Of a stretch of 49,096 nucleotides of DNA, positions 1 to 7,766 are shown piece after piece. The stretch comes from a virus. Each line of letters starts with the position of its first letter. Position 1 is the stretch's first letter. The translations under genes were made by a program, and so were the position numbers. The notes under the pieces are model-generated. The model was given only the letters and a program-made list of their open reading frames with translations. It was not told the DNA's origin and made no database searches. Location: IMG/VR virus record IMGVR_UViG_3300027967_000011, positions 1 to 49,096 of that record; one strand, 5' to 3'.

Positions 1-1329
1 CTTTTATTAGATGCAGCTTCTGGAACGTATACACTTACTGGTACTGCTGTAACTCTAGATCCTGTATATAATCATACATTAGATGCAGCTTCTGGATCAT
101 ATACACTTACTGGTACTGCTGTAACTTTAGATCCTGTATATAATCATACATTAGATGCAGCTTCTGGAACGTATACACTTACTGGATCTACTGTAACTTT
201 AGATCCTGTATATAATCATACATTAGATGCAGCTTCTGGAACATATACACTTACGGGTACTGCTGTAACTTTAGATCCTGTATATAATCATACATTAGAT
301 GCAGCTTCTGGAACATATACACTTACGGGTACTGCTGTAACTTTTGATACTGAAGGCGCTTATACATTAGATGCAGCTTCTGGAGCTTATACACTTACTG
401 GTACTGCTGTAACTTTAGCTCCTGTATATAATCATACATTAGATGCAGCTTCTGGAACGTATACACTTACTGGATCTACTGTAGGTCTTAATACTGGATA
501 TGTATTAGATGCAGCTTCTGGAACATATACACTTACTGGATCTACTGTAGGTCTTAATACTGGATATGTATTAGATGCAGCTTCTGGAACATATACACTT
601 ACTGGATCTATTGTAGGTCTTAATACTGGATATGTATTAAATACAGCTTCTGGAACGTATACATTAACTGGTACTGCTGTAACTTTTAATACTGAAGGTG
701 CTTATTCAATAGATGCAGCTTCTGGATCATATACACTTACTGGTACTGCTGTAACTTTAGATCCTGTATATAATCATACATTAGATGCAGCTTCTGGATC
801 ATATACACTTACTGGTACTGCAGTAGATCTTAGTGCTGGATACGTATTAGATACAGCATCTGGAACTTATATACTTACTGGTTCTACTGTAGATCTTGAT
901 CCTGTATATAATCATACATTAGATGTAGATTTCGGAATATATACACTTACTGGTTCTATTGTAGCTCTTGAACCTGTATATAATCATACATTAGATGCAG
1001 ACTCTGGATCCTATATACTTACTGGTACTGATGTAGGATTAGGTCTATCTAATACTTATTCATTAGACGCAGATTCTGGAGCGTATACACTTACAGGTTC
1101 GACGACAGTATTTGATATTATTTATAATCATACATTAGATGCAGTAGCAGGAACTTATACATTTACAGGAAGTTTTGTATTATTTGACACGGAATACACC
1201 AATAGTTTATCTTATTGGGCAGGAGTTAAAACTTTTATAACAATAATAGAAGAAGAAAAGGCTGTATCTTTAGTAAGTAATAATATTTCAATATATAATA
1301 CTTCTAAAACTAAGGATATGCCTATATAA
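1..1329 (+). CDS. Repeat-rich virion-type protein, 3' part (5' end outside window)
   Basis: Frame 1 is open from base 1 to a TAA at 1327-1329, giving 442 residues with no start in the window. Nearly all of it is tandem repeats of the form LDAASGTYTLTG, then TAVTLDPVYNHT or STVGLNTGYV. The last 60 or so residues are unique (from about DTEYTNSLSYW to the end) and form a short C-terminal domain. Threonine/glycine/alanine-rich repeats with alternating hydrophobic residues look like beta-structured fibre or shaft modules, and similar AxSGxYxLTG repeats are familiar in phage structural proteins. That is family resemblance, not proof of function. It sits directly upstream of small membrane proteins and the tail spike, within the rightward virion operon. 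The downstream gene begins 11 bases after the stop. A tail fibre or neck/tail decoration role is an inference. Confidence 0.75.
   Translation, partial: LLLDAASGTYTLTGTAVTLDPVYNHTLDAASGSYTLTGTAVTLDPVYNHTLDAASGTYTLTGSTVTLDPVYNHTLDAASGTYTLTGTAVTLDPVYNHTLDAASGTYTLTGTAVTFDTEGAYTLDAASGAYTLTGTAVTLAPVYNHTLDAASGTYTLTGSTVGLNTGYVLDAASGTYTLTGSTVGLNTGYVLDAASGTYTLTGSIVGLNTGYVLNTASGTYTLTGTAVTFNTEGAYSIDAASGSYTLTGTAVTLDPVYNHTLDAASGSYTLTGTAVDLSAGYVLDTASGTYILTGSTVDLDPVYNHTLDVDFGIYTLTGSIVALEPVYNHTLDADSGSYILTGTDVGLGLSNTYSLDADSGAYTLTGSTTVFDIIYNHTLDAVAGTYTFTGSFVLFDTEYTNSLSYWAGVKTFITIIEEEKAVSLVSNNISIYNTSKTKDMPI
7..1200 (+). repeat. In-frame tandem repeats, 72-bp and 66-bp units, about 18 copies
   Basis: Units start at 7, 79, 151, 223, 295, 367, 439, 505, 571, 637, 709, 781, 847, 919, 991, 1063 and 1135, so spacing is always 72 or 66 bp. 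The difference is exactly two codons. The first seven units are almost identical at the nucleotide level, and divergence rises toward the 3' end. Every unit keeps the reading frame of the enclosing ORF, which argues for a protein repeat subject to recombinational copy-number change rather than a non-coding satellite. Confidence 0.95.
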
Positions 1330-1340
1330 GAGGAAAATAT

Positions 1341-1745
1341 ATGAATGATTCCGAAGAATCTACTGACAAAAGTGTAAAAAAATGGTATATTTATATTTTA
1401 TTAGCTTCTTTACTTTCTGGTGGTGGATCTTTAGGCATTAATTCATTAACTTCATCCGTACGAAATGATTCATTTACAGGTGCACAAGGTAAAGAACTTA
1501 AAGAACTTATGTATAATTTATATGGTGAACAAACTAAAAGAATAGACGAAAAATATAAAGAAATTAGTAAAATAGATGATAAATTAGTTATTGCACTATC
1601 AAAAACATATACGAAAGATCAAATACGTGAACGTATAACAGATATAAAACATCGTATAGAAAAAGTAGATATAGGAGCTAAAACTAGATGTGCTCGTATG
1701 GAAAAGACAGGTATAAAAGTAAATGAAGATATACGACATATATAG
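1341..1745 (+). CDS. Small single-pass membrane protein with cytoplasmic or periplasmic coiled coil
   Basis: 134 residues. After a charged N-terminus (residues 1-15) there is one hydrophobic segment at about residues 17-37 (YIYILLASLLSGGG). A charged helical region rich in K/E follows to the end. The start has a good RBS (AGAGGAAA) 11 bases after the upstream stop. The topology, one N-terminal anchor plus coiled coil, would fit an i-spanin or a membrane-anchored accessory, but there is no diagnostic motif. The ORF ends just where a second ORF in the +1 frame continues (1723-1857), so the true product may be longer. I do not recognise the family. Confidence 0.7.
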   Translation: MNDSEESTDKSVKKWYIYILLASLLSGGGSLGINSLTSSVRNDSFTGAQGKELKELMYNLYGEQTKRIDEKYKEISKIDDKLVIALSKTYTKDQIRERITDIKHRIEKVDIGAKTRCARMEKTGIKVNEDIRHI

Positions 1746-1857
1746 TCTTATAGCAAAATTACCTCCACCACCATTACTTACAGAAGTAGCTACAACAATA
1801 ATTTCTATGCAAAAAGAACATGATTGGATGGTTAATAAATTAAGGAGAATACCTTAA
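1723..1857 (+). CDS. Overlapping 44-codon ORF or frameshifted C-terminus of the preceding gene
   Basis: An ATG at 1723 opens a 44-residue frame ending at TAA 1855-1857. The product contains the proline run LPPPPLL followed by an amphipathic stretch (TEVATTIISMQKEHDWMVNK). It overlaps the end of the 134-aa gene by 23 bases in the +1 frame, and its stop overlaps the next gene's start by one base (TAATG). Without it, 1746-1856 would be an unexplained gap. Either it is a small translationally coupled gene, or the two frames form one 170-residue protein joined by a +1 shift or a sequencing indel. There is no obvious RBS for its own ATG. Confidence 0.5.
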   Translation: MKIYDIYSLIAKLPPPPLLTEVATTIISMQKEHDWMVNKLRRIP

Positions 1858-2189
1858 TGATAACAGATCCGACATGGTGGCTAACCTTTGATTATAAACT
1901 ATCTTTAGTTGTTATAGTAGTTTCAGCTTTGATAAGTGTAGTTGTAGGAATATGGCGTTTATCAAAACGATATTCAGAAATACTTCACGGATTGGATGAA
2001 AAGGTTTCACATAGCGAACTAAAGGCATTTAAAACTGAAATCCTTGACCATGTGGAAAAGTCTTCAGATCGGATCAAGGTTGATATGGCTCAAGACAAGA
2101 AGGAAAATCGAGGTGATCACAAAGACATTTTAATATCTCTTGGTGAGTTAAATCGTTTATTTGTTACTCATATAGATAGAAAAAAATAA
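1857..2189 (+). CDS. Single-pass membrane protein with C-terminal coiled coil
   Basis: 110 residues: a short N-terminus (MITDPTWW), one strong transmembrane segment at about residues 15-33 (LSLVVIVVSALISVVVGIW), then a highly charged helical tail. The ATG overlaps the stop of the preceding small ORF and has AAGGAG upstream, so translation is probably coupled. Small phage proteins with this architecture occur among accessory holins and membrane-anchored tail-region proteins. A complete lysis cassette (M15 enzyme, 3-TM holin) lies elsewhere in the window, so a primary holin role is not needed here. Function unknown. Confidence 0.7.
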   Translation: MITDPTWWLTFDYKLSLVVIVVSALISVVVGIWRLSKRYSEILHGLDEKVSHSELKAFKTEILDHVEKSSDRIKVDMAQDKKENRGDHKDILISLGELNRLFVTHIDRKK

Positions 2190-2206
2190 AAGAGGATTAC
2201 TTTAAA

Positions 2207-5200
2207 ATGGCAAAACAAACAGTAGATTTAGGAGATGGACCTGATATAGGTATATCAGATAATTTGTATGAAGGGTTTACTAAGGTAAATGAAAATACAG
2301 ATGAGTTATATAGTAGAGTAGAAAATTTAGAATTAAAAGAAAGTAGTGTAGTATTTGAACTTACAATTGATTCAAATACTTTATTTGCTAATTTAACACC
2401 TATCAATACTACTTATGATAGTTATATAATTACTAATACTGAAGATTTAGATCCATTAAATACAGATCCTTTATGGGTACAAGGAGTACTCCCTACTCAA
2501 ATAGAATTACCTGATTGGAATTCTTATACTTATTATTTATGGTTATTAGATAATACTACAGTTACTGAGGTACTTACATCTGATGGTTCTAGCGGGGTAA
2601 CAGTAACACCAACAAGAACTACTGAAACGCCAGATGATGTTACGTTTATCGATGTTGAGAACGCCCAACTAACCTTTGTAGTTACTTCCAATGCAGTAAC
2701 AATCTCAGGATTACTCGCTCAAACAAGTATTTCTATTACTAATGGCGAATACTCTATTAATTCGGGTACTTTCACAAATGCAGATGGTGTTATTTCAAAC
2801 ACTGATACTGTTACATTACGTCAATTATCATCAGGAAGTGTGGTGACAACAACAACAGTGACAGTGATACTGGGAGATCGTACTGAAACTTGGAATGTAA
2901 CAACAATCTCAGATATATTTTTACAATCATTCACCGCCACTGTTGATATCGATACAACGACTGCTGATTTAACCTGGGGATATCAAGGAGCAACACCTCC
3001 GGTAGAATGGATCATTAAAGAAGACGATACAAGTTTCCCTGCTGTAGATGATGGTGACTGGGACGACACGGGCGAACCAGAAACATTTGCCTTGTCTGAT
3101 AACAATTCTCATACGCTGACAGCGAGGGTAAAGGATGCTGATGATAATATCAGCAATGCTATTACTGTAACTGTTACTCCAACGACAAGTGCATCACCTA
3201 CGATCACATCATTTACAACGCTGAATCCAACTGCCGGTTCCCAGGCTTATCTATTTTCATTAGCAGCAACAGGTACCATCACTCATTACATGATTACTGA
3301 CAATGACCTGGATCAACCTGCAGAGGGTGACGGTGGATGGGTAGCATGGGCAGGTGATTATACGGATGAAGCAGCTACATTAGATGCACTTGTCGATACG
3401 ACGGTTCGAGCATACGTCAAAAATGATGGAACAAGTCCAGATGATATATCAGCAGCCGCTGCATCCTTTGTCGATACATCTGTATCGGGCATAGATACAG
3501 CGCCGAATGGTGATTATCTTTGGGTTAATGATCCATCAATTTCAGCAACAAACCTTGGGCGTACCTATTCTGGTTCTGGGTCTCTTACCTTGGATGGCAC
3601 ATCTGGGGGATTAGATGCTTTAGTAGATACTACTGGGGATGATGATAATCATTCTGTAACAATTGCCGGAACTTATACAGCAGTAACAATTCAGAATTTT
3701 GATTTTCAGGGTTCAAATTATGGTCATATCTATATAAATAGAGGAGGCAGTCCCGGGTCGCCAATTGATGTAACAATACGGAATTGCAAGTTTGGCCCAA
3801 GCAATGTAAATGCTTCAGCACCAAATCTGTTTAAGTCTGCTATATCTTTATATCAAGTTAATAATTCAGATGTTGATATTTTAGGCAACTGGTTTGATGA
3901 TCCAGATTCAGTTATGACTTTCGAGAACTGTGATTCAATAGCATTAAGGGTGCGACATAATTTTGTTAGCGATACACATGCGCGGAATACTACTGTTAAT
4001 TGGTTACAACGGGGAATTAACTTCATTATTAGTCGGGCTGGCTCATGTACTGGGGACATTTCAGAGAATATTATGTATAACCCAACGGGCACTGCACAGA
4101 TGCAGGACTACTTCAATATAGCAGATCCTCGGGGCAGCATAGGAACGCCATTTGATATTACAAGAAATCGCATTTGGTATCCTTCATCTACATCTAGTAC
4201 AGAAGCAGTCTTCCAGATATCGGATGGTACCGCTAGTACCTATATAGATATGAACGAGAACACAATGATAGACGCAAATACATTTTTACAGTTTTCGTCT
4301 GGGCGCGGGCATCTATTCCGAAATAATAAGGGTTATACATCTGAGGCATTCCCAGCTGTAGGATCTGGTTATATCGTGCAGGTATATAGATATTCTATTG
4401 ACCCTGGCGGACTATATGAATGTGAGTTCAGTAATAATACATTTTTGCATAATTATGATGATGGGAGTGGTAATTTAACTCCTCTCCGCGATGGTACAGG
4501 GTATTTTTACCCATCATACGGGCGAAATGAAGATGGATCACAAGGCCCATGGAATCACGGATTGAGCAGCGAGTCTCCAATTACTGGATTTACTACCACT
4601 AATGACTGGAACCATTCAGATTGGGCAAATGGAGTTGGTAAGTCAGAATTATGGCGGGCATCCTGGACGCAGTTTAGTTATGCAGGAGCAGATGGACTTA
4701 CCCCCACAATTAATTACGATTCCCCATGGTCAGGTGATGGTGGTGATCAAGATTTTACAGCGAGAAGTGTTACCTCGGCAGCTTATGGTGATGGCGCAGC
4801 AATTAATTCTATTCAGCAGCACGATCTGATAGCCCTAGTATCAGGAGGCGTGGCGCCTTACGAGATCACTTTTGTAAATAATAAATCTGGCGGGATTACA
4901 GTTACAATCAATCCTGATGGTCAAGCCGTCATATGGACAGAAGATGATACGGCAGGAGTATTTACTTACAATTACACTGTGACAGACTCAGAAGGATCTA
5001 CAGCCACAGGTACTATTAGCGGAACGACTGTTGATTCATCTCCTGCTACATCCCTGCACTATGACCAGAATGATGAAGATTATATCTGTATCGATGTAGT
5101 AGATCCTCATGAGTATTATGCAAGAACTTGGGGAGATCCCCCGCTATTAGCTGAATGGGAAGCAAGACCAGGGAGTGGATCACCAAATAATACTTATATG

Positions 5201-5617
5201 CAGTGCACCCCCTATTCTGGGAATATTGCTTCTGATGATGTCGAGACTGATTCTTGTGAATTAGTCTACAGATTGCATTTTGATGCAGACGGGACTTATA
5301 CAGTCCATGTCTGCGGGATGGCACTTGAGTCATCTAGTTATAGTGAGGTGTGGGTTGGTTTTAATGATGAAGTTGACTTGAATTATATCAAGGTCACAGT
5401 CGGAACTGACCCGATAACATCCGCTGACTGGTATTGGGATGACGGGACAGCAGATGGATCAGCGGTACAGATCATCGATCCTGCCAGTGGGGATACTAAT
5501 TACAACCTTCATGTCTGGAAGAAGAGAGGTGGATTCGCTCTTGGTAAGATTGTCGTTACCAAAGGTGCTGAGCCAACAGGCGCTGGACCCGCAATAAGTC
5601 CACAGGCTCCATTCTAA
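2207..5617 (+). CDS. Tail spike / fibre with Ig-like modules, beta-helix and C-terminal carbohydrate-binding-like domain
   Basis: 1136 residues with an AGAGGA RBS. The N-terminus (residues 1-45) ends in an EGFTKVNENTDELY motif, typical of virion-attachment ends of phage fibres. Residues about 130-450 are two or three Ig/fibronectin-like modules (TDTVTLRQL, NNSHTLTARVKDAD and similar). Residues about 480-760 have the spaced N-D-I/V-x-G and N-x-F/I pattern of a right-handed parallel beta-helix (VTIRNCKF, SDVDILGNWF, GDISENIMYNP), as in polysaccharide-binding or -degrading spikes. A further Ig-like module at about 870-940 precedes a C-terminal domain (about 950-1130) like the C-terminal beta-sandwich of some glycoside hydrolases. 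From about base 2590 onward the composition is clearly richer in G+C than the first 130 codons and neighbours, suggesting acquisition of the receptor-binding part. No catalytic residues can be assigned. Confidence 0.85.
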   Translation: MAKQTVDLGDGPDIGISDNLYEGFTKVNENTDELYSRVENLELKESSVVFELTIDSNTLFANLTPINTTYDSYIITNTEDLDPLNTDPLWVQGVLPTQIELPDWNSYTYYLWLLDNTTVTEVLTSDGSSGVTVTPTRTTETPDDVTFIDVENAQLTFVVTSNAVTISGLLAQTSISITNGEYSINSGTFTNADGVISNTDTVTLRQLSSGSVVTTTTVTVILGDRTETWNVTTISDIFLQSFTATVDIDTTTADLTWGYQGATPPVEWIIKEDDTSFPAVDDGDWDDTGEPETFALSDNNSHTLTARVKDADDNISNAITVTVTPTTSASPTITSFTTLNPTAGSQAYLFSLAATGTITHYMITDNDLDQPAEGDGGWVAWAGDYTDEAATLDALVDTTVRAYVKNDGTSPDDISAAAASFVDTSVSGIDTAPNGDYLWVNDPSISATNLGRTYSGSGSLTLDGTSGGLDALVDTTGDDDNHSVTIAGTYTAVTIQNFDFQGSNYGHIYINRGGSPGSPIDVTIRNCKFGPSNVNASAPNLFKSAISLYQVNNSDVDILGNWFDDPDSVMTFENCDSIALRVRHNFVSDTHARNTTVNWLQRGINFIISRAGSCTGDISENIMYNPTGTAQMQDYFNIADPRGSIGTPFDITRNRIWYPSSTSSTEAVFQISDGTASTYIDMNENTMIDANTFLQFSSGRGHLFRNNKGYTSEAFPAVGSGYIVQVYRYSIDPGGLYECEFSNNTFLHNYDDGSGNLTPLRDGTGYFYPSYGRNEDGSQGPWNHGLSSESPITGFTTTNDWNHSDWANGVGKSELWRASWTQFSYAGADGLTPTINYDSPWSGDGGDQDFTARSVTSAAYGDGAAINSIQQHDLIALVSGGVAPYEITFVNNKSGGITVTINPDGQAVIWTEDDTAGVFTYNYTVTDSEGSTATGTISGTTVDSSPATSLHYDQNDEDYICIDVVDPHEYYARTWGDPPLLAEWEARPGSGSPNNTYMQCTPYSGNIASDDVETDSCELVYRLHFDADGTYTVHVCGMALESSSYSEVWVGFNDEVDLNYIKVTVGTDPITSADWYWDDGTADGSAVQIIDPASGDTNYNLHVWKKRGGFALGKIVVTKGAEPTGAGPAISPQAPF

Positions 5618-5623
5618 CTGATC

Positions 5624-5671
5624 ATGATTCCAGAAGATCCTATTTGGTGGGGAACATATGTATTTGATTAA
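5624..5671 (+). pseudogene. 15-codon fragment resembling the N-terminus of the 1857 membrane protein
   Basis: An ATG at 5624 gives MIPEDPIWWGTYVFD followed by TAA. The MI-x-DP-x-WW start echoes MITDPTWW of the gene at 1857, so this may be the stub of a second copy whose remainder was lost when downstream DNA was inserted. It is too short to be certain and could be chance or a leader peptide. Confidence 0.25.
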
Positions 5672-5688
5672 TAAGATAGAGTTAAAAA

Positions 5689-6078
5689 ATGACAAATTTA
5701 AAAAGAGATGAAATAAAATATATTAGAGACATTAGTAAGTCTGCATATGCTAAAGAAAAGGAATGCTATATATGTGGAGCCACAGAAGAATTACAATTTC
5801 ACCATTTTTATTCTATGACCTTATTGTGGGAAAAATGGAAAAAAGATAATGGATATAGCGTAAGAGATGTTGATCATATTTTAGAACTCAGGGAAGAGTT
5901 CAAAGATCATCATTTAAAAGAAATATATCAAGATACTATTACATTATGTAAGTTCCATCATGTAGAAAAATTACATAAGATATATGGAAAAGTACCATCA
6001 TTAACTACAGCAGAGAAGCAAAAACGTTGGTGCGACCGACAAAGAGTAAAGTTTCAGGAGAAGTTGAATGCCGGCTGA
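5689..6078 (+). CDS. Small HNH-type nuclease-like protein
   Basis: 129 residues. A CYICGATEELQFHHFYS segment at about residues 26-43 gives a CxxC pair followed by a double histidine. A second LCKFHH segment lies at about 85-92 (C and HH). This CxxC-HH...CxxHH pattern is that of small zinc-binding beta-beta-alpha-metal (HNH/endonuclease VII-like) proteins found in many marine and enteric phages. It differs from the two homing-type HNH genes at 9303 and 16961 and has no structured leader. The start RBS is weak (TAGAG). The 3' end overlaps the next gene by 11 bases, and that gene's AGGAGA RBS lies inside this ORF. A role in recombination/packaging or as a selfish nuclease is possible. Confidence 0.7.
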   Translation: MTNLKRDEIKYIRDISKSAYAKEKECYICGATEELQFHHFYSMTLLWEKWKKDNGYSVRDVDHILELREEFKDHHLKEIYQDTITLCKFHHVEKLHKIYGKVPSLTTAEKQKRWCDRQRVKFQEKLNAG

Positions 6079-6685
6079 AAAAACTAAAGCTAGAAGTAAA
6101 TTATGGCAAAATTTAGATTCTTTAGATTCTAGATTAGATACTATAGAAACACTAAAATGGGAGGATCTGAGATTTCCAGCCATAGGGCGAAATATTGATG
6201 TTTCGGCTGGTAGGATAGATTATGATTTTGCCGAACTTGGGGTTGGATTCGCAAATAATACTCGATATACTGAAGAGATGGTAGGTCACATTATTCAATT
6301 GCCGCATGCTTGGGCCGAAGGCTCTGAAATAAATCCGCATATTCATTGGATACAGGCACAAGCGGCTGTGCCCAATTGGATGATTGAGTATAGAGTATAT
6401 AATAATGGGGATACTCCTCCAGTTTCTTGGACACAAGCAATAACAAATACGCCAGCATTTACTTATACTAGTGGTAGTATAGCACAGATAAGCGGTTTTT
6501 CTAGCATCTCGATGACAGGTTTAACAGTGTCTTGTATGGTGGATATAAAACTATACCGGGATACAGGGAATGTTAGTACACTTTTTTCTGGGGCAGATCC
6601 TGTAAATACAACAGTGCTTTTGAAGGAGTTTGACATTCATTACCAAAGTGATGCACGTGGTTCAGTTGTGGAGTACACAAAATAA
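6068..6685 (+). CDS. Probable virion accessory (decoration or tail-associated) protein
   Basis: 205 residues, start chosen at the ATG preceded by AGGAGA. The N-terminal peptide KTKARSKLWQNLDSL is followed by a beta-rich domain with the segments WEDLRFPA (about 31-38) and LPHAWAEGSEINPHIHW (about 76-92). The RFPA...PHxWxEG..I.PHxHW pattern recurs in uncharacterised phage proteins encoded among structural genes, so a virion role is likely, but no activity is known to me. Its N-terminal peptide resembles that of the 263-aa protein at 6921, suggesting that both dock to the same partner. Confidence 0.6.
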   Translation: MPAEKTKARSKLWQNLDSLDSRLDTIETLKWEDLRFPAIGRNIDVSAGRIDYDFAELGVGFANNTRYTEEMVGHIIQLPHAWAEGSEINPHIHWIQAQAAVPNWMIEYRVYNNGDTPPVSWTQAITNTPAFTYTSGSIAQISGFSSISMTGLTVSCMVDIKLYRDTGNVSTLFSGADPVNTTVLLKEFDIHYQSDARGSVVEYTK

Positions 6686-6702
6686 AATATAATAAAATAA
6701 AT

Positions 6703-6772
6703 GGCGAAAAGGTTTAGCGACCCTGGTAGTACTCCGATTACTATCTAGCCTTATTCATCGGAGAAATAGTAT
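6703..6772 (+). promoter_or_regulatory. Structured pseudoknot leader, copy A (in front of a deleted homing endonuclease)
   Basis: The element starts with GGCGAAAAGG (6703-6712). Stem 1 pairs GGT 6711-6713 with ACC 6720-6722. Stem 2 pairs GGTAGTA 6725-6731 with TACTATC 6739-6745 around the 7-nt loop CTCCGAT (6732-6738). That loop is perfectly complementary to ATCGGAG at 6757-6763, which contains the GGAG Shine-Dalgarno sequence. GGC 6703-6705 can also pair with GCC 6748-6750. The same architecture with different bases occurs at 9231 and 16888. Confidence 0.75.
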
Positions 6773-6870
6773 ATCATGTTAAATTAGTTAGTAGATTGCA
6801 TGTATCAAGTAATCTTCAGATAATTACGGCTGAAGAGAATTTACAAAAGAGTAATAAGTTTAAAACATAG
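6773..6870 (+). pseudogene. Remnant of an HNH homing endonuclease (C-terminal ~30 codons)
   Basis: The frame ending at TAG 6868-6870 reads KLVSRLHVSSNLQ, then IITAEENLQKSNKFKT. It aligns with the C-termini of the two intact HNH genes (LISGLHVPSNLQ.., NLVSGFHIENNLQ..). A YHV just upstream matches the YHVDH of the 226-aa protein. The roughly 190 codons with the zinc ribbon and HNH catalytic residues are gone, so this is an internally deleted copy. The leader (copy A) is still intact in front of it. The rest of the gap to 6920 holds only the RBS (AGAGGA) of the next gene. Confidence 0.85.
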
Positions 6871-6920
6871 CTCTAAAAAATATAATAACGTAGAGACGAG
6901 CAAAAAGAGGAATTAAGAAA

Positions 6921-7712
6921 ATGAGTAGAGCACAACGTACTAAAAGTAGAGCAAAATTATATAATGCCCTTAGTGGTGTAAAAGAGATTACAGGAGCAGG
7001 CGGTGAATTAGCTGTAGGTTCAATTGATTTTGGGGCTGTAGCAATTCCTACAGATACCGTGACAATTGGTGATTATGTGTTTGAATTTACATTAGCTGCT
7101 TCAGAAGCAGCTGGAACTTCCGCCGGGACAGCGGCAGATCCCCATCTAGTAGCCCATGGAGCAAATGTACAAGCTTCGTCAGATAATCTTGCAGCACAAA
7201 TTTTAGCTGAAACAGCGACAACTGGAGCTTGGGGTTACCTTTACCCCGATGATTCTGTGGGTTGTGTAGCAGACGGTACAGATAAAGTAACATTAACCTT
7301 TTGGCCTGGTGCATGGGCTAATGATGTAACTATAGTAGATGGCTGCGATACAGCGGGTGTAGTTGTACAACCTGTAACTGCCTCTTTAGGGGTAGACGCG
7401 CCAATAATAGATTTTAATGTTAAGCGTAATATTTTAGATACAACAGGAAGTGCATCTAATCAGGAATACTATGTTTTAGATGATGGCGAAGTTGTAGGTG
7501 ATACAGCAACTATTACTGTTAAAACTTTTGCTTCTGGGGATACCCCAACAGTTCTAGGACATTTTGAAGAAATAGGTACGCCTATGGTGGAAATGGAAAT
7601 GGTCACTGCAGAACCTGGTGTAACTGTAGAGTTGCTATGGACTGGAGCAGCTTGGGAACTTACAAATTATAGTAGCTTTGCAACAATTCCAGATTTTACA
7701 GCTTCAGCGTAA
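6921..7712 (+). CDS. Probable virion structural protein, beta-rich
   Basis: 263 residues with RBS AGAGGA. The N-terminal peptide QRTKSRAKLYNALSGV resembles KTKARSKLWQNLDSL of the 205-aa protein upstream. The rest is rich in V, T, G and A with alternating hydrophobics (VTIGDYVFEF, VTLTFWPGAWANDVTIVDG, VTVELLWTGAAWELTNYS), typical of beta-sandwich phage decoration or fibre proteins. It is highly acidic, with almost no lysine after residue 25. A perfect hairpin follows the stop, so this gene may end a transcription unit. No named family recognised. Confidence 0.55.
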   Translation: MSRAQRTKSRAKLYNALSGVKEITGAGGELAVGSIDFGAVAIPTDTVTIGDYVFEFTLAASEAAGTSAGTAADPHLVAHGANVQASSDNLAAQILAETATTGAWGYLYPDDSVGCVADGTDKVTLTFWPGAWANDVTIVDGCDTAGVVVQPVTASLGVDAPIIDFNVKRNILDTTGSASNQEYYVLDDGEVVGDTATITVKTFASGDTPTVLGHFEEIGTPMVEMEMVTAEPGVTVELLWTGAAWELTNYSSFATIPDFTASA

Positions 7713-7721
7713 TATCTATAT

Positions 7722-7751
7722 TAAGTACCACTACTTCGGTAGTGGTACTTA
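7722..7751 (+). terminator. Perfect UUCG-capped hairpin after the 263-aa gene
   Basis: AAGTACCACTAC (7723-7734), TTCG loop, GTAGTGGTACTT (7739-7750): 12 perfect base pairs, 13 with T7722/A7751, and the very stable cUUCGg tetraloop. The stem is followed by ATAGGAATAT, not a clean U-tract. It may therefore be an attenuating or processing structure rather than a full intrinsic terminator. Confidence 0.6.
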
Positions 7752-7766
7752 TAGGAATATATAATA

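Noticed and set aside
1-1200. CRISPR-like or satellite array
   Set aside because: The units keep one reading frame and encode LDAASG-type modules; spacing is 66/72 bp without unique spacers.
3853-4092. Minus-strand ORF in the tail spike
   Set aside because: Shadow of the beta-helix coding frame; no start signal.
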